Part shown: one piece after another, positions 32,559 to 40,483 of the stretch
Layout of the letters: each line of letters begins with the position of its first letter
Numbering within the stretch: the first letter of the stretch is position 1
Source: an uncultured Eubacteriales bacterium
GTDB taxonomy: Bacteria; Bacillota; Clostridia; Christensenellales; Aristaeellaceae
Length of the DNA stretch: 56,696 nucleotides
Direction: 5' to 3'
Assembly (NCBI GenBank): GCA_900315315.1
Contig: OMYT01000021.1
Location: forward strand, 1-56,696
The notes under the pieces: generated by a model
What the model was told of the DNA's origin: nothing
The model's input: only the letters and a program-made list of their open reading frames with translations
Databases searched by the model: none
Position numbers and translations under genes: made by a program

Positions 32559-33340
32559 CTGTCCTCTCCTTTGCCGAAGGGGTCAAGGATGACCGGCATA
32601 CGCCGCTTGTGCAGGTTGGCCTGCTCCTTTTTCCGGATCTTTTCATCCGTTTCCGGATCTCCGCAGGTACCCTCCCGGATCCAGCGGTGAATGTCTGCGT
32701 AACGGATGCCGAGACGTTCTTCATCGCTGTGGCCGGAGAGACCGTCCGTTGGTGTTTTTTCAACGAGATCCCGGGGAAGCTCCGGCATCGTCAGGCCGAC
32801 CTCGACAACTTCAACGCTGGTCAGCCCCAGAAGGGTCGCAAAGTCGCAGGAGGTGTCTCCGTCCTTGGTGCAGTAGCCTACGGTAGCCTCGGAAAGGTTG
32901 CCGGTGCCGGCCAGATGGGCGCCGATGGCTTGGGCAATGTAGCGCAGCACGGTCATCCGCAGGCGCGGGCCGACATTGATGTCGCTCTCCCGGTGCGGGG
33001 GAACGGAAAATTCGCCCTCTCCGGCAACGGGACCGAGCTGGTCCGTTGCCTCCCGAAGGGCTGTATGGATTTTTCCGATATTCACGGTCCGGGCGTGGAT
33101 CCCAAGCGCCTCGCAGACACGGCGGCTGTCGGAGATATCCTTCTGCTCCCCGTCCGGCAGCATGACGCCATAGACGTTTTCCGCCCCGAGGGCGCGGGCG
33201 CAGAGAGCGGCGGTCACGGATGAATCCTTGCCGCCGGAGATCCCGAGGACCACACGGGTGAAGCCCCGGGCTTCTGCCAGTTTCCGGATTTCATTGACCA
33301 GATTGTCGCGGGCCTTGGATGGGTTAAAAGTATAGTTCAT
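32555..33340 (-). CDS. nadE: NAD synthetase (ammonia-dependent)
   Basis: Final amidation of deamido-NAD to NAD. 261 residues, single domain without the glutaminase part, so it uses ammonia. The PP-loop is LGISGGKDSSVTAAL near 32-46; GTGNLSEATVGYCTKDGDTSCDF near 145-167 is the diagnostic active-site loop. First gene of nadE-nadD-pncB(-abfA), with a promoter at 33376-33403. Confidence 0.95.
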   Translation of the reverse strand: MNYTFNPSKARDNLVNEIRKLAEARGFTRVVLGISGGKDSSVTAALCARALGAENVYGVMLPDGEQKDISDSRRVCEALGIHARTVNIGKIHTALREATDQLGPVAGEGEFSVPPHRESDINVGPRLRMTVLRYIAQAIGAHLAGTGNLSEATVGYCTKDGDTSCDFATLLGLTSVEVVEVGLTMPELPRDLVEKTPTDGLSGHSDEERLGIRYADIHRWIREGTCGDPETDEKIRKKEQANLHKRRMPVILDPFGKGEDR

Positions 33341-33375
33341 AGTAACTCCTTCCTAAGGGGGCTTTTACTTCATTT

Positions 33376-33403
33376 GATATATTCAGTATACAGGATCTGT
33401 CAA
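33376..33403 (-). promoter_or_regulatory. Promoter of the NAD operon
   Basis: Minus strand TTGACA (33403-33398), a 16-base spacer and TATATC (33381-33376). It is back to back with the promoter at 33412. GTATAC lies in the spacer, a possible operator core, but no NiaR- or NrtR-type site is recognised. Confidence 0.55.
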
Positions 33404-33411
33404 GAAGGGAA

Positions 33412-33440
33412 TTGCCGTATGACTGCAGAGATGATACAAT
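33412..33440 (+). promoter_or_regulatory. Promoter of the radical SAM gene
   Basis: TTGCCG (33412-33417), a 17-base spacer and TACAAT (33435-33440) with TGA before it as an extended -10. Confidence 0.6.
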
Positions 33441-33488
33441 GGGGCTATAAATACAGAGACAGACAAAAAATGACGGGGGATTTCTTTT

Positions 33489-34838
33489 ATGGCAGAGGAA
33501 GAGAAGAAAGGTGCGCGTACAGCGGGGGAGGCCGGATGGCACATTTCACGGTACAATCTGAGTGCGCCTGTGCCCGGGACGGATAATCTGGCGATTGCCA
33601 ATCTGTACAAAGGCACGTGCGCGGGATATTCTCCGCTGGAGCTTTATTTGCTGAGCGTGCTGGAAACGTTGCGGGAGGATCATCCGATCATCGATCGGTT
33701 TGCGAAGCGCGGCCTCATTACCAGGATCGATGAGCGTGCGGCACTGGAGACGATGGGACGGGCAGCCTGCGCCATGCCCTACGGCGTGGGGCTGACCATC
33801 TGCCCGACGATGAACTGCAACTTCGACTGTCCCTACTGTTTTGAACGTCACCGTCCCGGGAAAATGACCAAAGAGGTGCAGGATGACGTGGTTGCCCTGG
33901 CAAAGCGGATGATGGACGCTGCCGGCGGAAAGAATCTGAGCGTGACCTGGTTCGGCGGTGAGCCGCTGCTGGCAGCTGATGTGATCGAAAGCCTTTCTGA
34001 GCGGCTGATGGTACTGGCGAAGGAGAAGGGCGCCGAGTACTCCGCGGGAATCATTACCAACGGCTACCTGCTGACACAGAAAAACGCTGATATGCTCGGA
34101 CGCTGCGAAGTGAAGAACTGCCAGGTTACGATTGATGGCCTGGGCGCTACGCATGACGCTACCCGGCATCTTGTCGGCGGCGGGGCAACGTTTGACCGGA
34201 TCATCGAGAACCTGCGGACCGTGAAAATCCCCTTCAGGGTCAATATCCGCCAGAACGTGCAGGAAAGCAACATGAACGAGGTGGAAACGGTTCGGGAGCT
34301 GATCAGGAAACTGGCTGAGGAGTCCGGAAACGATATTACTTACGCACCGGCACCGGTTTCCTCCAACGAGGCAACCCGGGAACGCGGCGGGCAGGTAGGG
34401 TTGCTGTGTGCTTCCGATCTGAGCGAGATCGGCCTGATCCAGGAAGCGGGACGTTTTGCAGTCGGGCGCGGACATTACTGCGGTGCGAATGTGCTCTTTT
34501 CCGCAGTAATCGATGAGAATGGGGGCCTGTCAAAGTGCTGGGAAGCCGCCGGTGATCCGGAACTGAACTACGGGAACGCGCACGACTGGGATCCGAAGGA
34601 TCCGCTGAATACGGCGTCTGAGCCGGACAGGCTGACGATGTATCTGAACACGGCTATGCCGACCGGGGACGAAGAATGCCGCGAATGCGTGTGGCTGCCA
34701 ATGTGCGTCGGCGGCTGTCCGCACAGGAGACTGTTTTTCGGGAAAAGCTGCGTGGCATTCCGGGAACAGCCGGAACGATATGTGTTGGCGCTGCATGCGA
34801 GGATCGGGAAAGAAAAGAAGGAAAAGGACTGTGAGTAA
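33489..34838 (+). CDS. Radical SAM/SPASM protein, probable peptide- or protein-modifying enzyme
   Basis: 449 residues. After about 95 N-terminal residues (HISRYNLSAPVPGTDNLAIA and a helical segment), the radical SAM cluster motif is CNFDCPYCFE near 116-125. A SPASM/twitch domain follows with Cys at HYCGANVLFSA, SKCWEA, CRECVWLPMCVGGCPHRR and FFGKSCVAF. This layout belongs to RiPP maturases and anaerobic sulfatase-maturase relatives. No precursor peptide or sulfatase is adjacent, so the target is unknown. The downstream rsmA start (GTG 34831) overlaps its end by eight bases. Confidence 0.88.
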   Translation: MAEEEKKGARTAGEAGWHISRYNLSAPVPGTDNLAIANLYKGTCAGYSPLELYLLSVLETLREDHPIIDRFAKRGLITRIDERAALETMGRAACAMPYGVGLTICPTMNCNFDCPYCFERHRPGKMTKEVQDDVVALAKRMMDAAGGKNLSVTWFGGEPLLAADVIESLSERLMVLAKEKGAEYSAGIITNGYLLTQKNADMLGRCEVKNCQVTIDGLGATHDATRHLVGGGATFDRIIENLRTVKIPFRVNIRQNVQESNMNEVETVRELIRKLAEESGNDITYAPAPVSSNEATRERGGQVGLLCASDLSEIGLIQEAGRFAVGRGHYCGANVLFSAVIDENGGLSKCWEAAGDPELNYGNAHDWDPKDPLNTASEPDRLTMYLNTAMPTGDEECRECVWLPMCVGGCPHRRLFFGKSCVAFREQPERYVLALHARIGKEKKEKDCE

Positions 34839-35682
34839 AGGAAAGGAACGGATCCGTGACAGCGCACTGCGGTATAAGCAGTCGCTGGGGCAGAATTTTC
34901 TGTACGACGAGGCACTGCTTGCGGAACTGACGGCGGAGGCCGGGATCACGAAGGACGAGGATGTGCTGGAGATCGGCCCGGGATGCGGCAGCCTGACGAA
35001 GCATCTTTGTGATAAGGCGGGGCAGGTGACCGCAGTTGAACTGGACGAGCGGCTGATTCCGCTGCTACAGGCCTTCCTTGCGGAGAAAAAGAATCTGACC
35101 GTCGTGCAGGGAGATGTGATGACACTTGACCTGAAGCAGGTGACGGCGGGACTGCGCAAGCCCTTTGCCGTGGTGGCAAACATTCCGTACTATATTACGA
35201 CCCCGCTGATCCGGCTGCTGCTGGAAAGTGGGCTTGAGGTCAGCCGCCTGGCCCTGATGGTTCAGCAGGAGGTGGCAGACAAGATTCTTGCGGAGCCGGG
35301 GGACGATGCCTGGTGTCCGCTGTCCATTCTGTGTCAGTATCTGTGCGAACCGCGGCTGGCAGTGAAGGTGCCGGCGAAGATGTTTACACCCCCGCCGAAG
35401 GTGGACAGCGCATTTGTGGTATTACCTCTCCGGGAGAAACCGGCTGTGGAGGTCAGAAGCCGGGAAATGTTCTTCAGGGTGGCGGCTGCGGCTTTTGCCC
35501 TGCGGCGAAAGACGATGCTGAACAACCTGTGCGCCACCTTCCGGGTGGAGCGGGCGCAGGCGGCGGCATGGATGAAGCAAGCCGGATTGGATGAGAAGAT
35601 TCGCGGAGAGAAGCTTTCTCTTGAAGAGATAGCTTCTCTCGCAGATGAGATTGATAAGGGGGCTTTCCGATCGCCCCCCTGA
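34831..35682 (+). CDS. rsmA: 16S rRNA dimethyladenosine transferase
   Basis: Dimethylates two adjacent adenines near the 3' end of 16S rRNA (the KsgA reaction). 283 residues with KQSLGQNFL, the AdoMet loop EIGPGCGSLT, the catalytic NIPYYITTP and PPPKVDSAFV. A GTG at 34831 (RBS AAGGA) starts the protein inside the end of the radical SAM gene. The last residues, KGAFRSPP, and the stop are encoded by hairpin repeat copy 15, so the natural C-terminus has been replaced or extended by the repeat. Confidence 0.93.
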   Translation: MSKGKERIRDSALRYKQSLGQNFLYDEALLAELTAEAGITKDEDVLEIGPGCGSLTKHLCDKAGQVTAVELDERLIPLLQAFLAEKKNLTVVQGDVMTLDLKQVTAGLRKPFAVVANIPYYITTPLIRLLLESGLEVSRLALMVQQEVADKILAEPGDDAWCPLSILCQYLCEPRLAVKVPAKMFTPPPKVDSAFVVLPLREKPAVEVRSREMFFRVAAAAFALRRKTMLNNLCATFRVERAQAAAWMKQAGLDEKIRGEKLSLEEIASLADEIDKGAFRSPP

Positions 35683-35692
35683 CCCCCTTCGG
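35658..35692 (+). repeat. GCTTTCC hairpin repeat, short form, inside the rsmA coding end (copy 15)
   Basis: GGGGGC (35658-35663), TTTCCGATC, GCCCCC, CTGACCCCCTTCGG. The rsmA stop TGA (35680-35682) lies just after the second arm, and the tail merges with the GGGAGG ribosome-binding site of dut. Confidence 0.92.
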
Positions 35693-35706
35693 GAGGAAGA
35701 TTGTTT

Positions 35707-36186
35707 ATGAGCATCGCTAAATTCACGAAGGTTTCCGAAGCCCAGTATGCTGAGGCGATGGGAGACAGGGAGCGAATGCCGCTCAGTGAGATCCCGCTGC
35801 CGAGACGGGCTACGGCGGGGAGTGCGGGATATGACTTTGTGAGCCCGACAGAGGTGACTATACCGGCAGGCGGGAGTGTACTGATTCCCACGGGGATCCG
35901 GGCGGAAATGGAGCCCGGCTGGGTGCTGATGCTTTTCCCCCGCAGTTCGCTGGGGTTTAAGCATGCGCTCCGCCTGAGCAACACGGTTGGGGTGATTGAC
36001 AGCGATTATGCCTTCGCGAAGAACGAAGGGCATATTATGGTAAAACTGCGCAATCCGCTGGACGAACCGGTGGTGATCAGCCGCGGGGAGCGGTTCTGTC
36101 AGGGCGTGTTCCTGCCGTACGGAACGGCGGAAGAGGACGAAGCGTTTGCCGCCAGAACCGGCGGAATGGGGTCTACGGGGAAATGA
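35707..36186 (+). CDS. dut: Deoxyuridine 5'-triphosphate nucleotidohydrolase (dUTPase)
   Basis: Hydrolyses dUTP to dUMP, keeping uracil out of DNA and feeding dTMP synthesis. 159 residues of the trimeric family with motif 1 AGSAGYDF, motif 2 PRSSLGFK, motif 3 NTVGVIDSDY and motif 5 RTGGMGSTGK, where Met replaces the usual Phe in GGFGSTG. A short N-terminal extension (SIAKFTKVSEAQYAEAM) precedes motif 1. The ATG at 35707 is preferred to TTG 35701. Confidence 0.93.
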   Translation: MSIAKFTKVSEAQYAEAMGDRERMPLSEIPLPRRATAGSAGYDFVSPTEVTIPAGGSVLIPTGIRAEMEPGWVLMLFPRSSLGFKHALRLSNTVGVIDSDYAFAKNEGHIMVKLRNPLDEPVVISRGERFCQGVFLPYGTAEEDEAFAARTGGMGSTGK

Positions 36187-36187
36187 T

Positions 36188-36210
36188 GCGAGGGTCTCGC
36201 GCTTCTTCGG
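36188..36210 (+). repeat. GCTTTCC hairpin repeat, remnant without loop (copy 16)
   Basis: GCGAGGGTCTCGC followed by GCTTCTTCGG, best read as a copy-10-like element that lost the TTTCCGATC loop. It lies between dut and the GNAT-ManA gene. Confidence 0.5.
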
Positions 36211-36243
36211 TCAGAATGCTTTTTTGAAAACGGGTGAGAATGT

Positions 36244-37698
36244 ATGGAAATGATTCAGGCGACGGAGAAAGAACTGAACGAGCTGATCTCGTTTTATCAG
36301 GTCGTTACGGACAACATGGAAGAGAATGCCCTGACCCAGTGGCACTGGGGACGATATCCCAATGAGGATATGATCCGCGGGGACGTGGAAGCCGGACGGC
36401 TGTATTACCTGCGGGAGGATGACGAGATTGCCGCGGCCGCGGTCGTCATCATCGGGCAGGAACCGGAATACGTGGGGCTGTCCTGGACCTGCGGCATCCA
36501 TCCGGGTTCGTTTCAGCGGCTGGCGGTGCATCCTTCCATGCAGGGCGCAGGGCTCGGCGGGCTGGTGCTCGATGATGTGCAGCAGCTGCTGCGGCGCAGC
36601 GGGTGTGACTGCGTTCGCTGCGATACGAGTACAAAGAACAAGGCTGCCCGCCGGCTGTATGAAAAGATGGGTTTCCGTCTGTGCGGCGGCATGCGGTGGG
36701 AAGGCGCACCGGACGACTTTATCACTTTTGACAAGCCGCTGAAACGGGAGACGCCGATCTGGCCGATCCGAATGATACCGGCTTTCCGCGACGGGGAGAT
36801 GACACCCTGGGGCGGAAAACGGCTTGCGGAGCTCTACGGAAAGGAAACAAAGGACAATCATACGGGCGAAAGCCTGGAGGTCAGCTGTATTCCGGGACTG
36901 GAAAGTACGGACACGGCAGGCCGAAAACTGCCGGACCTGATCCGCGAGTTCGGGGAAAAACTGATCGGCCGATGTGTGGACAGGCCCTTTCCGCTGCTGC
37001 TGAAGCTGATCGATGCGAAGGAACAGCTCAGCGTGCAGGTGCATCCGGACGACGCCTATGCCGCTGCCCGGGAGAACGGGAAAGTCGGAAAGAATGAGGC
37101 CTGGCTGATTTTGGATACGCCGGAGGAAGGCGGGGAGCTGATTTACGGTATCCGCCCGGGAACAGGCAAACAGGAACTGCGGGACGCCTGCCGGAAGGGC
37201 GAGCCGGAACCGCTGCTGAACCGCGTACGGCTCAGACCGGGCGACGTATGCTATATTCCTGCCGGAACCGTTCACTCGATCGGGCCGGGAGTTGTACTTT
37301 ATGAACTGGGAGATACCTCAGAGGTAACCTATCGCTTCTATGACTGGGACCGGACAGACGAGCACGGAAAAAAACGCGAGCTGCAGCTGGATAAGGCGCT
37401 GGACGTAACGAATCTGAAACGGCAGCTTTTACCGGTGCGGGTGGAGAAGTCCTACGGAGTGAAACGGGTGCTGACAGAGGACAGTTTCACGCTGGATCTG
37501 CTGCGCGTCAGCGGGATTGAGACGCTGCCGGAAATCCAGGCGTTCGGCCTGCTGACGGTGACGGAAGGAGAACTGCTCTTGCGGTGGGCAGGGTCATCGA
37601 TGAAGATGAAGGCGGGAGAGACCTGCCTGCTGGCAAAGAATTCGCCTGAGCTGGCGGTTGAAGGGGTCGGTGTTGCGGCATTGGCGATGCCGGGGTGA
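36244..37698 (+). CDS. Fusion of a GNAT acetyltransferase with a class I phosphomannose isomerase
   Basis: 484 residues in one uninterrupted frame. Residues 1 to about 165 are a GNAT domain: YVGLSWTCGIHPGSFQRLAV, the acetyl-CoA loop HPSMQGAGLGGLVLDDV and the typical NKAARRLYEKMGFRLCG. From about 170 to the end is a type I phosphomannose isomerase: TPWGGKRL, metal ligands in LSVQVHPDDAYA and GKNEAWLIL, and IPAGTVHSIGPG. The isomerase interconverts mannose 6-phosphate and fructose 6-phosphate; the acetyltransferase substrate is unknown. Each half is close to full length, so this is a true two-domain fusion. Confidence 0.85.
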   Translation: MEMIQATEKELNELISFYQVVTDNMEENALTQWHWGRYPNEDMIRGDVEAGRLYYLREDDEIAAAAVVIIGQEPEYVGLSWTCGIHPGSFQRLAVHPSMQGAGLGGLVLDDVQQLLRRSGCDCVRCDTSTKNKAARRLYEKMGFRLCGGMRWEGAPDDFITFDKPLKRETPIWPIRMIPAFRDGEMTPWGGKRLAELYGKETKDNHTGESLEVSCIPGLESTDTAGRKLPDLIREFGEKLIGRCVDRPFPLLLKLIDAKEQLSVQVHPDDAYAAARENGKVGKNEAWLILDTPEEGGELIYGIRPGTGKQELRDACRKGEPEPLLNRVRLRPGDVCYIPAGTVHSIGPGVVLYELGDTSEVTYRFYDWDRTDEHGKKRELQLDKALDVTNLKRQLLPVRVEKSYGVKRVLTEDSFTLDLLRVSGIETLPEIQAFGLLTVTEGELLLRWAGSSMKMKAGETCLLAKNSPELAVEGVGVAALAMPG

Positions 37699-37707
37699 TG
37701 CGGGTCT

Positions 37708-39480
37708 ATGAAGTACAACGTAAACGGAAATACTGATGGGGTGCGCGAGGCTATGCTGGCGCGTCTGGACGCCCTGTACAGCTGTGAACTGGAAGAAGAT
37801 GAATTTCTGCCCCGGGAACTGATGAAGCTGCTGGCGGAGTGTTCGTGCGCCCTGAACCGGGAGATTGCGGTCTACATCACCCGGGACGGGGAGATCGTGA
37901 ACGTGGCAATCGGTACGGACTGCGATGTGGAACTGACCGATTACCGGCTTCGCCGGAATGCGAACCGGCTGAGCCGGGTGAGATGTGTACATACGCACCC
38001 GGATGGCAACGGGCTTCTGAGCGACGTTGACCTGAGCGCGCTGAAGATTTTCCGCTATGATGCGATGACCGCCGTGGGCGTGAAGGACGGAGAACCCGTG
38101 AATGTCCAGACGGCGTTTCTGACCGAAGGTGCGGAGGTACTGCTCTCTCCGCCGGCGAGGTGGTACCGGCTGCCGGAAAAGGAATGGCTGGACCAGATCC
38201 TTGAGAGCGACCGGCTGGTCGGCCGGGAAGCAGTGGAGGAAGTGGAAGACAGCCGGGAACGCGCGGTTCTCATGGGCATCGAGAGCAAAGAGAGCCTGGA
38301 AGAACTGGCGCGCCTGGCGGAGACTGCCGGGGCCGAGGTTGTCGGCAGCTTTCTGCAGAAGCGGGACAAGCCGGACGGGGCACTGTTTATTGGGACGGGC
38401 CGGGCGGAGGAACTCGCCCGGGACTGTCAGGCCCTGGAAGCGGATGTATGTATCTTTGACGAGGAACTGACGGGCGTACAGGTCCGGAACTTGGAGGAGA
38501 TTCTGCGGGTCAAGGTCATTGACCGGACAGCCCTGATTCTGGATATCTTTGCCCAGCGCGCGTCCAGTGCTGAGGGCAAGCTGCAGGTTGAACTGGCACA
38601 GCTGCAATACCGCAGTGCCCGCCTGATCGGCCAGGGAACGGCGCTGAGCCGCCTGGCCGGCGGTATCGGTACGCGGGGCCCCGGGGAGAGCCGGCTGGAG
38701 ATGAACCGGCGGCGTATCCGGGAACGGATGACGGACCTGAGACGGCGGCTGGATGAGCTGGAGAAACAGCGGAGCCTGCGGCGGAAAAGCCGGGAGAAAA
38801 ATGAGATACCGGTGGTCGCGCTGGTGGGTTATACCAATGCCGGAAAGTCGACTCTGCTGAACGCGCTGACCGGTTCCGACGTTTACGCGCAGGATCAGCT
38901 TTTTGCCACGCTGGACGCGGTGAGCCGCCGGATGGAGACACCGGAGCATACGGAATATCTGCTGACGGATACCGTCGGGTTTATCCGCAAGCTGCCTCAT
39001 ACGCTGGTGAGCGCTTTTCGCTCCACGCTGGAGGAAGCGGCGCTGGCGGACGTGCTTGTCATCGTGAACGACGGAGCGAGCCCGGACATGATGAAGCAGC
39101 ACGACACGGTGGAAGAAGTGCTTGCGGAGCTCGGCGCGACGGAACAAAAGCGGATTGAGGTGATCAACAAGTGCGACGCGGGGAATCCGGATCCGGTGTT
39201 CCCCGGTGCGGTGCTGATTTCCGCGAAGACAGGGGAAGGCCTTGACGAACTGCAGGAAAAGATCGCGGAAACCCTGCAGGCGACCCATCAGCCGGTGACT
39301 TTTGTGGTGCCCTTCAGCCGCTACGGAATCCTTGCGGAGGTCCGGCCGCTGGGACGGGTGATTTCCGAGGAACATACGGATACCGGAACGGAGATCACGC
39401 TCTATATCGCGAAGGAGGACGCGGAGAAGATGATCCGGAAGTACGGGACGGAAATCAAAAAAATTAAGAATTCAGAATAA
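37708..39480 (+). CDS. hflX: GTPase HflX with N-terminal JAMM/MPN-like domain
   Basis: 590 residues. Residues 190-590 are HflX: the ATP/substrate region (GGIGTRGPGESRLEMNRR), then the G domain with GYTNAGKST (G1), DTVGF (G3) and NKCD (G4). HflX splits stalled ribosomes. Residues 1-185 are an extra domain whose H95-x-H97-x7-S105-x2-D108 (VHTHPDGNGLLSDVDLSAL), with E52 upstream, fits the full JAMM metalloprotease motif. I believe clostridial HflX proteins share this extension. The C-terminal NSE and stop come from an AATTCAGAATT repeat. The start at 37708 has a weak ribosome-binding site. Confidence 0.92.
   Translation: MKYNVNGNTDGVREAMLARLDALYSCELEEDEFLPRELMKLLAECSCALNREIAVYITRDGEIVNVAIGTDCDVELTDYRLRRNANRLSRVRCVHTHPDGNGLLSDVDLSALKIFRYDAMTAVGVKDGEPVNVQTAFLTEGAEVLLSPPARWYRLPEKEWLDQILESDRLVGREAVEEVEDSRERAVLMGIESKESLEELARLAETAGAEVVGSFLQKRDKPDGALFIGTGRAEELARDCQALEADVCIFDEELTGVQVRNLEEILRVKVIDRTALILDIFAQRASSAEGKLQVELAQLQYRSARLIGQGTALSRLAGGIGTRGPGESRLEMNRRRIRERMTDLRRRLDELEKQRSLRRKSREKNEIPVVALVGYTNAGKSTLLNALTGSDVYAQDQLFATLDAVSRRMETPEHTEYLLTDTVGFIRKLPHTLVSAFRSTLEEAALADVLVIVNDGASPDMMKQHDTVEEVLAELGATEQKRIEVINKCDAGNPDPVFPGAVLISAKTGEGLDELQEKIAETLQATHQPVTFVVPFSRYGILAEVRPLGRVISEEHTDTGTEITLYIAKEDAEKMIRKYGTEIKKIKNSE
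39466..39480. repeat. AATTCAGAATT short repeat (copy B)
   Basis: AAGAATTCAGAATAA encodes the last residues and stop of hflX; AGTGCAGAGTGCAGAG follows just downstream. Confidence 0.55.
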
Positions 39481-39543
39481 AAAGTGCAGAGTGCAGAGTT
39501 CAGGATTGCAAAAGGCGGGAAGCATTTCAGCACGGAGGGGTAT

Positions 39544-40422
39544 ATGCTGGATTTTGATGTGGTCGACAGCAAGAAGATTCGGGTGATCATCGATTCGGAT
39601 ACGGCCTGCGAGGCGGATGATCCTTTCGCCATCGCCTATGCCCTGATGAGCCCGAAACTGATCGTGAAAGCGATTGTCGCGGAACATTTTGCACAGCCCG
39701 GATCCATGGAGAAAAGCCGGGAAGCCGCCCTGCGCGTTACCCGGTCGATGGGTTCGGACGTGCCTGTTCTCCCGGGAGAGGAAGGCCCGGGAGCAACCGG
39801 AGCCCCTTCGGAAGGAGTCCGGTTTATCATCGATGAAGGCCGGCGGCAGGATGAGCACCCGCTGTATCTGCTGTGCATGGGTGCGCTGACCAATGCCGCA
39901 CGGGCTCTCCGGGAAGCGCCGGATCTTGCGGACAGGCTGACCATTGTTACCATCGGCGGACATCCGTATGATACAGAAACGATTCCTTTCAAAGAGTTCA
40001 ATTTCGGAAACGATCCGGACGCCGCCAATCAGGTGCTGCAGTCAGAGGCGGCAGTCTGGCAGATTCCGTCCAACGTTTACGGCAGCATCCGGGTCGGATT
40101 GGCTGAATTGCAGGAGCAGGTCAGGCCCTACGGCACCATCGGGCGGTATCTCTTTGACCAGATGATTGCCTACAATGTGACGCCTGCCGCTTTCTGGACA
40201 CAGGGAGAAAGCTGGTCTTTGGGGGATTCGCCTTCCGTAGCCGCGGTCCTGCACCCGACCTGCGGCCGTACTGTGATGCAGACCATCCGCCAAGTCAATG
40301 AGGATACGAGTTATTCGTCGCTCCCGGGCGGCCGGGAGATTCTCGTGTACCTGGATCTGGACAGCCGGTATCTGCTCGGTGATTTTTATGCCAAGCTGCA
40401 TCTGTGCTTTCCGGCGGAATAA
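39544..40422 (+). CDS. Nucleoside hydrolase-like protein
   Basis: 292 residues related to inosine-uridine nucleoside hydrolases. The calcium-binding Asp cluster appears as DSDTACEADDPFAIAYAL near 17-34, a known variant of DTDPGxDDA. Middle motifs include LCMGALTNAARAL and EFNFGNDPDAANQVL, matching the NxGxDPxA site. N-ribosyl hydrolysis of nucleosides or a related sugar conjugate is expected. ATG at 39544 follows GGAGGGG. The 63 bases before it contain the tail of repeat copy B and AGTGCAG repeats. Confidence 0.83.
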   Translation: MLDFDVVDSKKIRVIIDSDTACEADDPFAIAYALMSPKLIVKAIVAEHFAQPGSMEKSREAALRVTRSMGSDVPVLPGEEGPGATGAPSEGVRFIIDEGRRQDEHPLYLLCMGALTNAARALREAPDLADRLTIVTIGGHPYDTETIPFKEFNFGNDPDAANQVLQSEAAVWQIPSNVYGSIRVGLAELQEQVRPYGTIGRYLFDQMIAYNVTPAAFWTQGESWSLGDSPSVAAVLHPTCGRTVMQTIRQVNEDTSYSSLPGGREILVYLDLDSRYLLGDFYAKLHLCFPAE

Positions 40423-40429
40423 ACAGAAC

Positions 40430-40460
40430 AAGGGAGCGGTCCGGCATGGACTGCTCCCTT
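40430..40460. terminator. Bidirectional terminator
   Basis: AAGGGAGCGGTCC (40430-40442) pairs with GGACTGCTCCCTT (40448-40460), one G-U pair, loop GGCAT. It lies between convergent stops of the nucleoside hydrolase (+) and metY (-). Confidence 0.8.
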
Positions 40461-40483
40461 TGAAAGTTTGAAAACAGGAAAAA

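Noticed and set aside
32570-32590. CCGAAGGGG, looking like a reverse-orientation repeat tail
   Set aside because: It is coding sequence for the nadE C-terminus (DPFGKG), without the GCTTTCC stem-loop.
38000-38060. Frameshift or fusion error joining a JAMM gene to hflX
   Set aside because: The frame is continuous, codon use is uniform, and similar N-terminal extensions are recalled in other clostridial HflX proteins.
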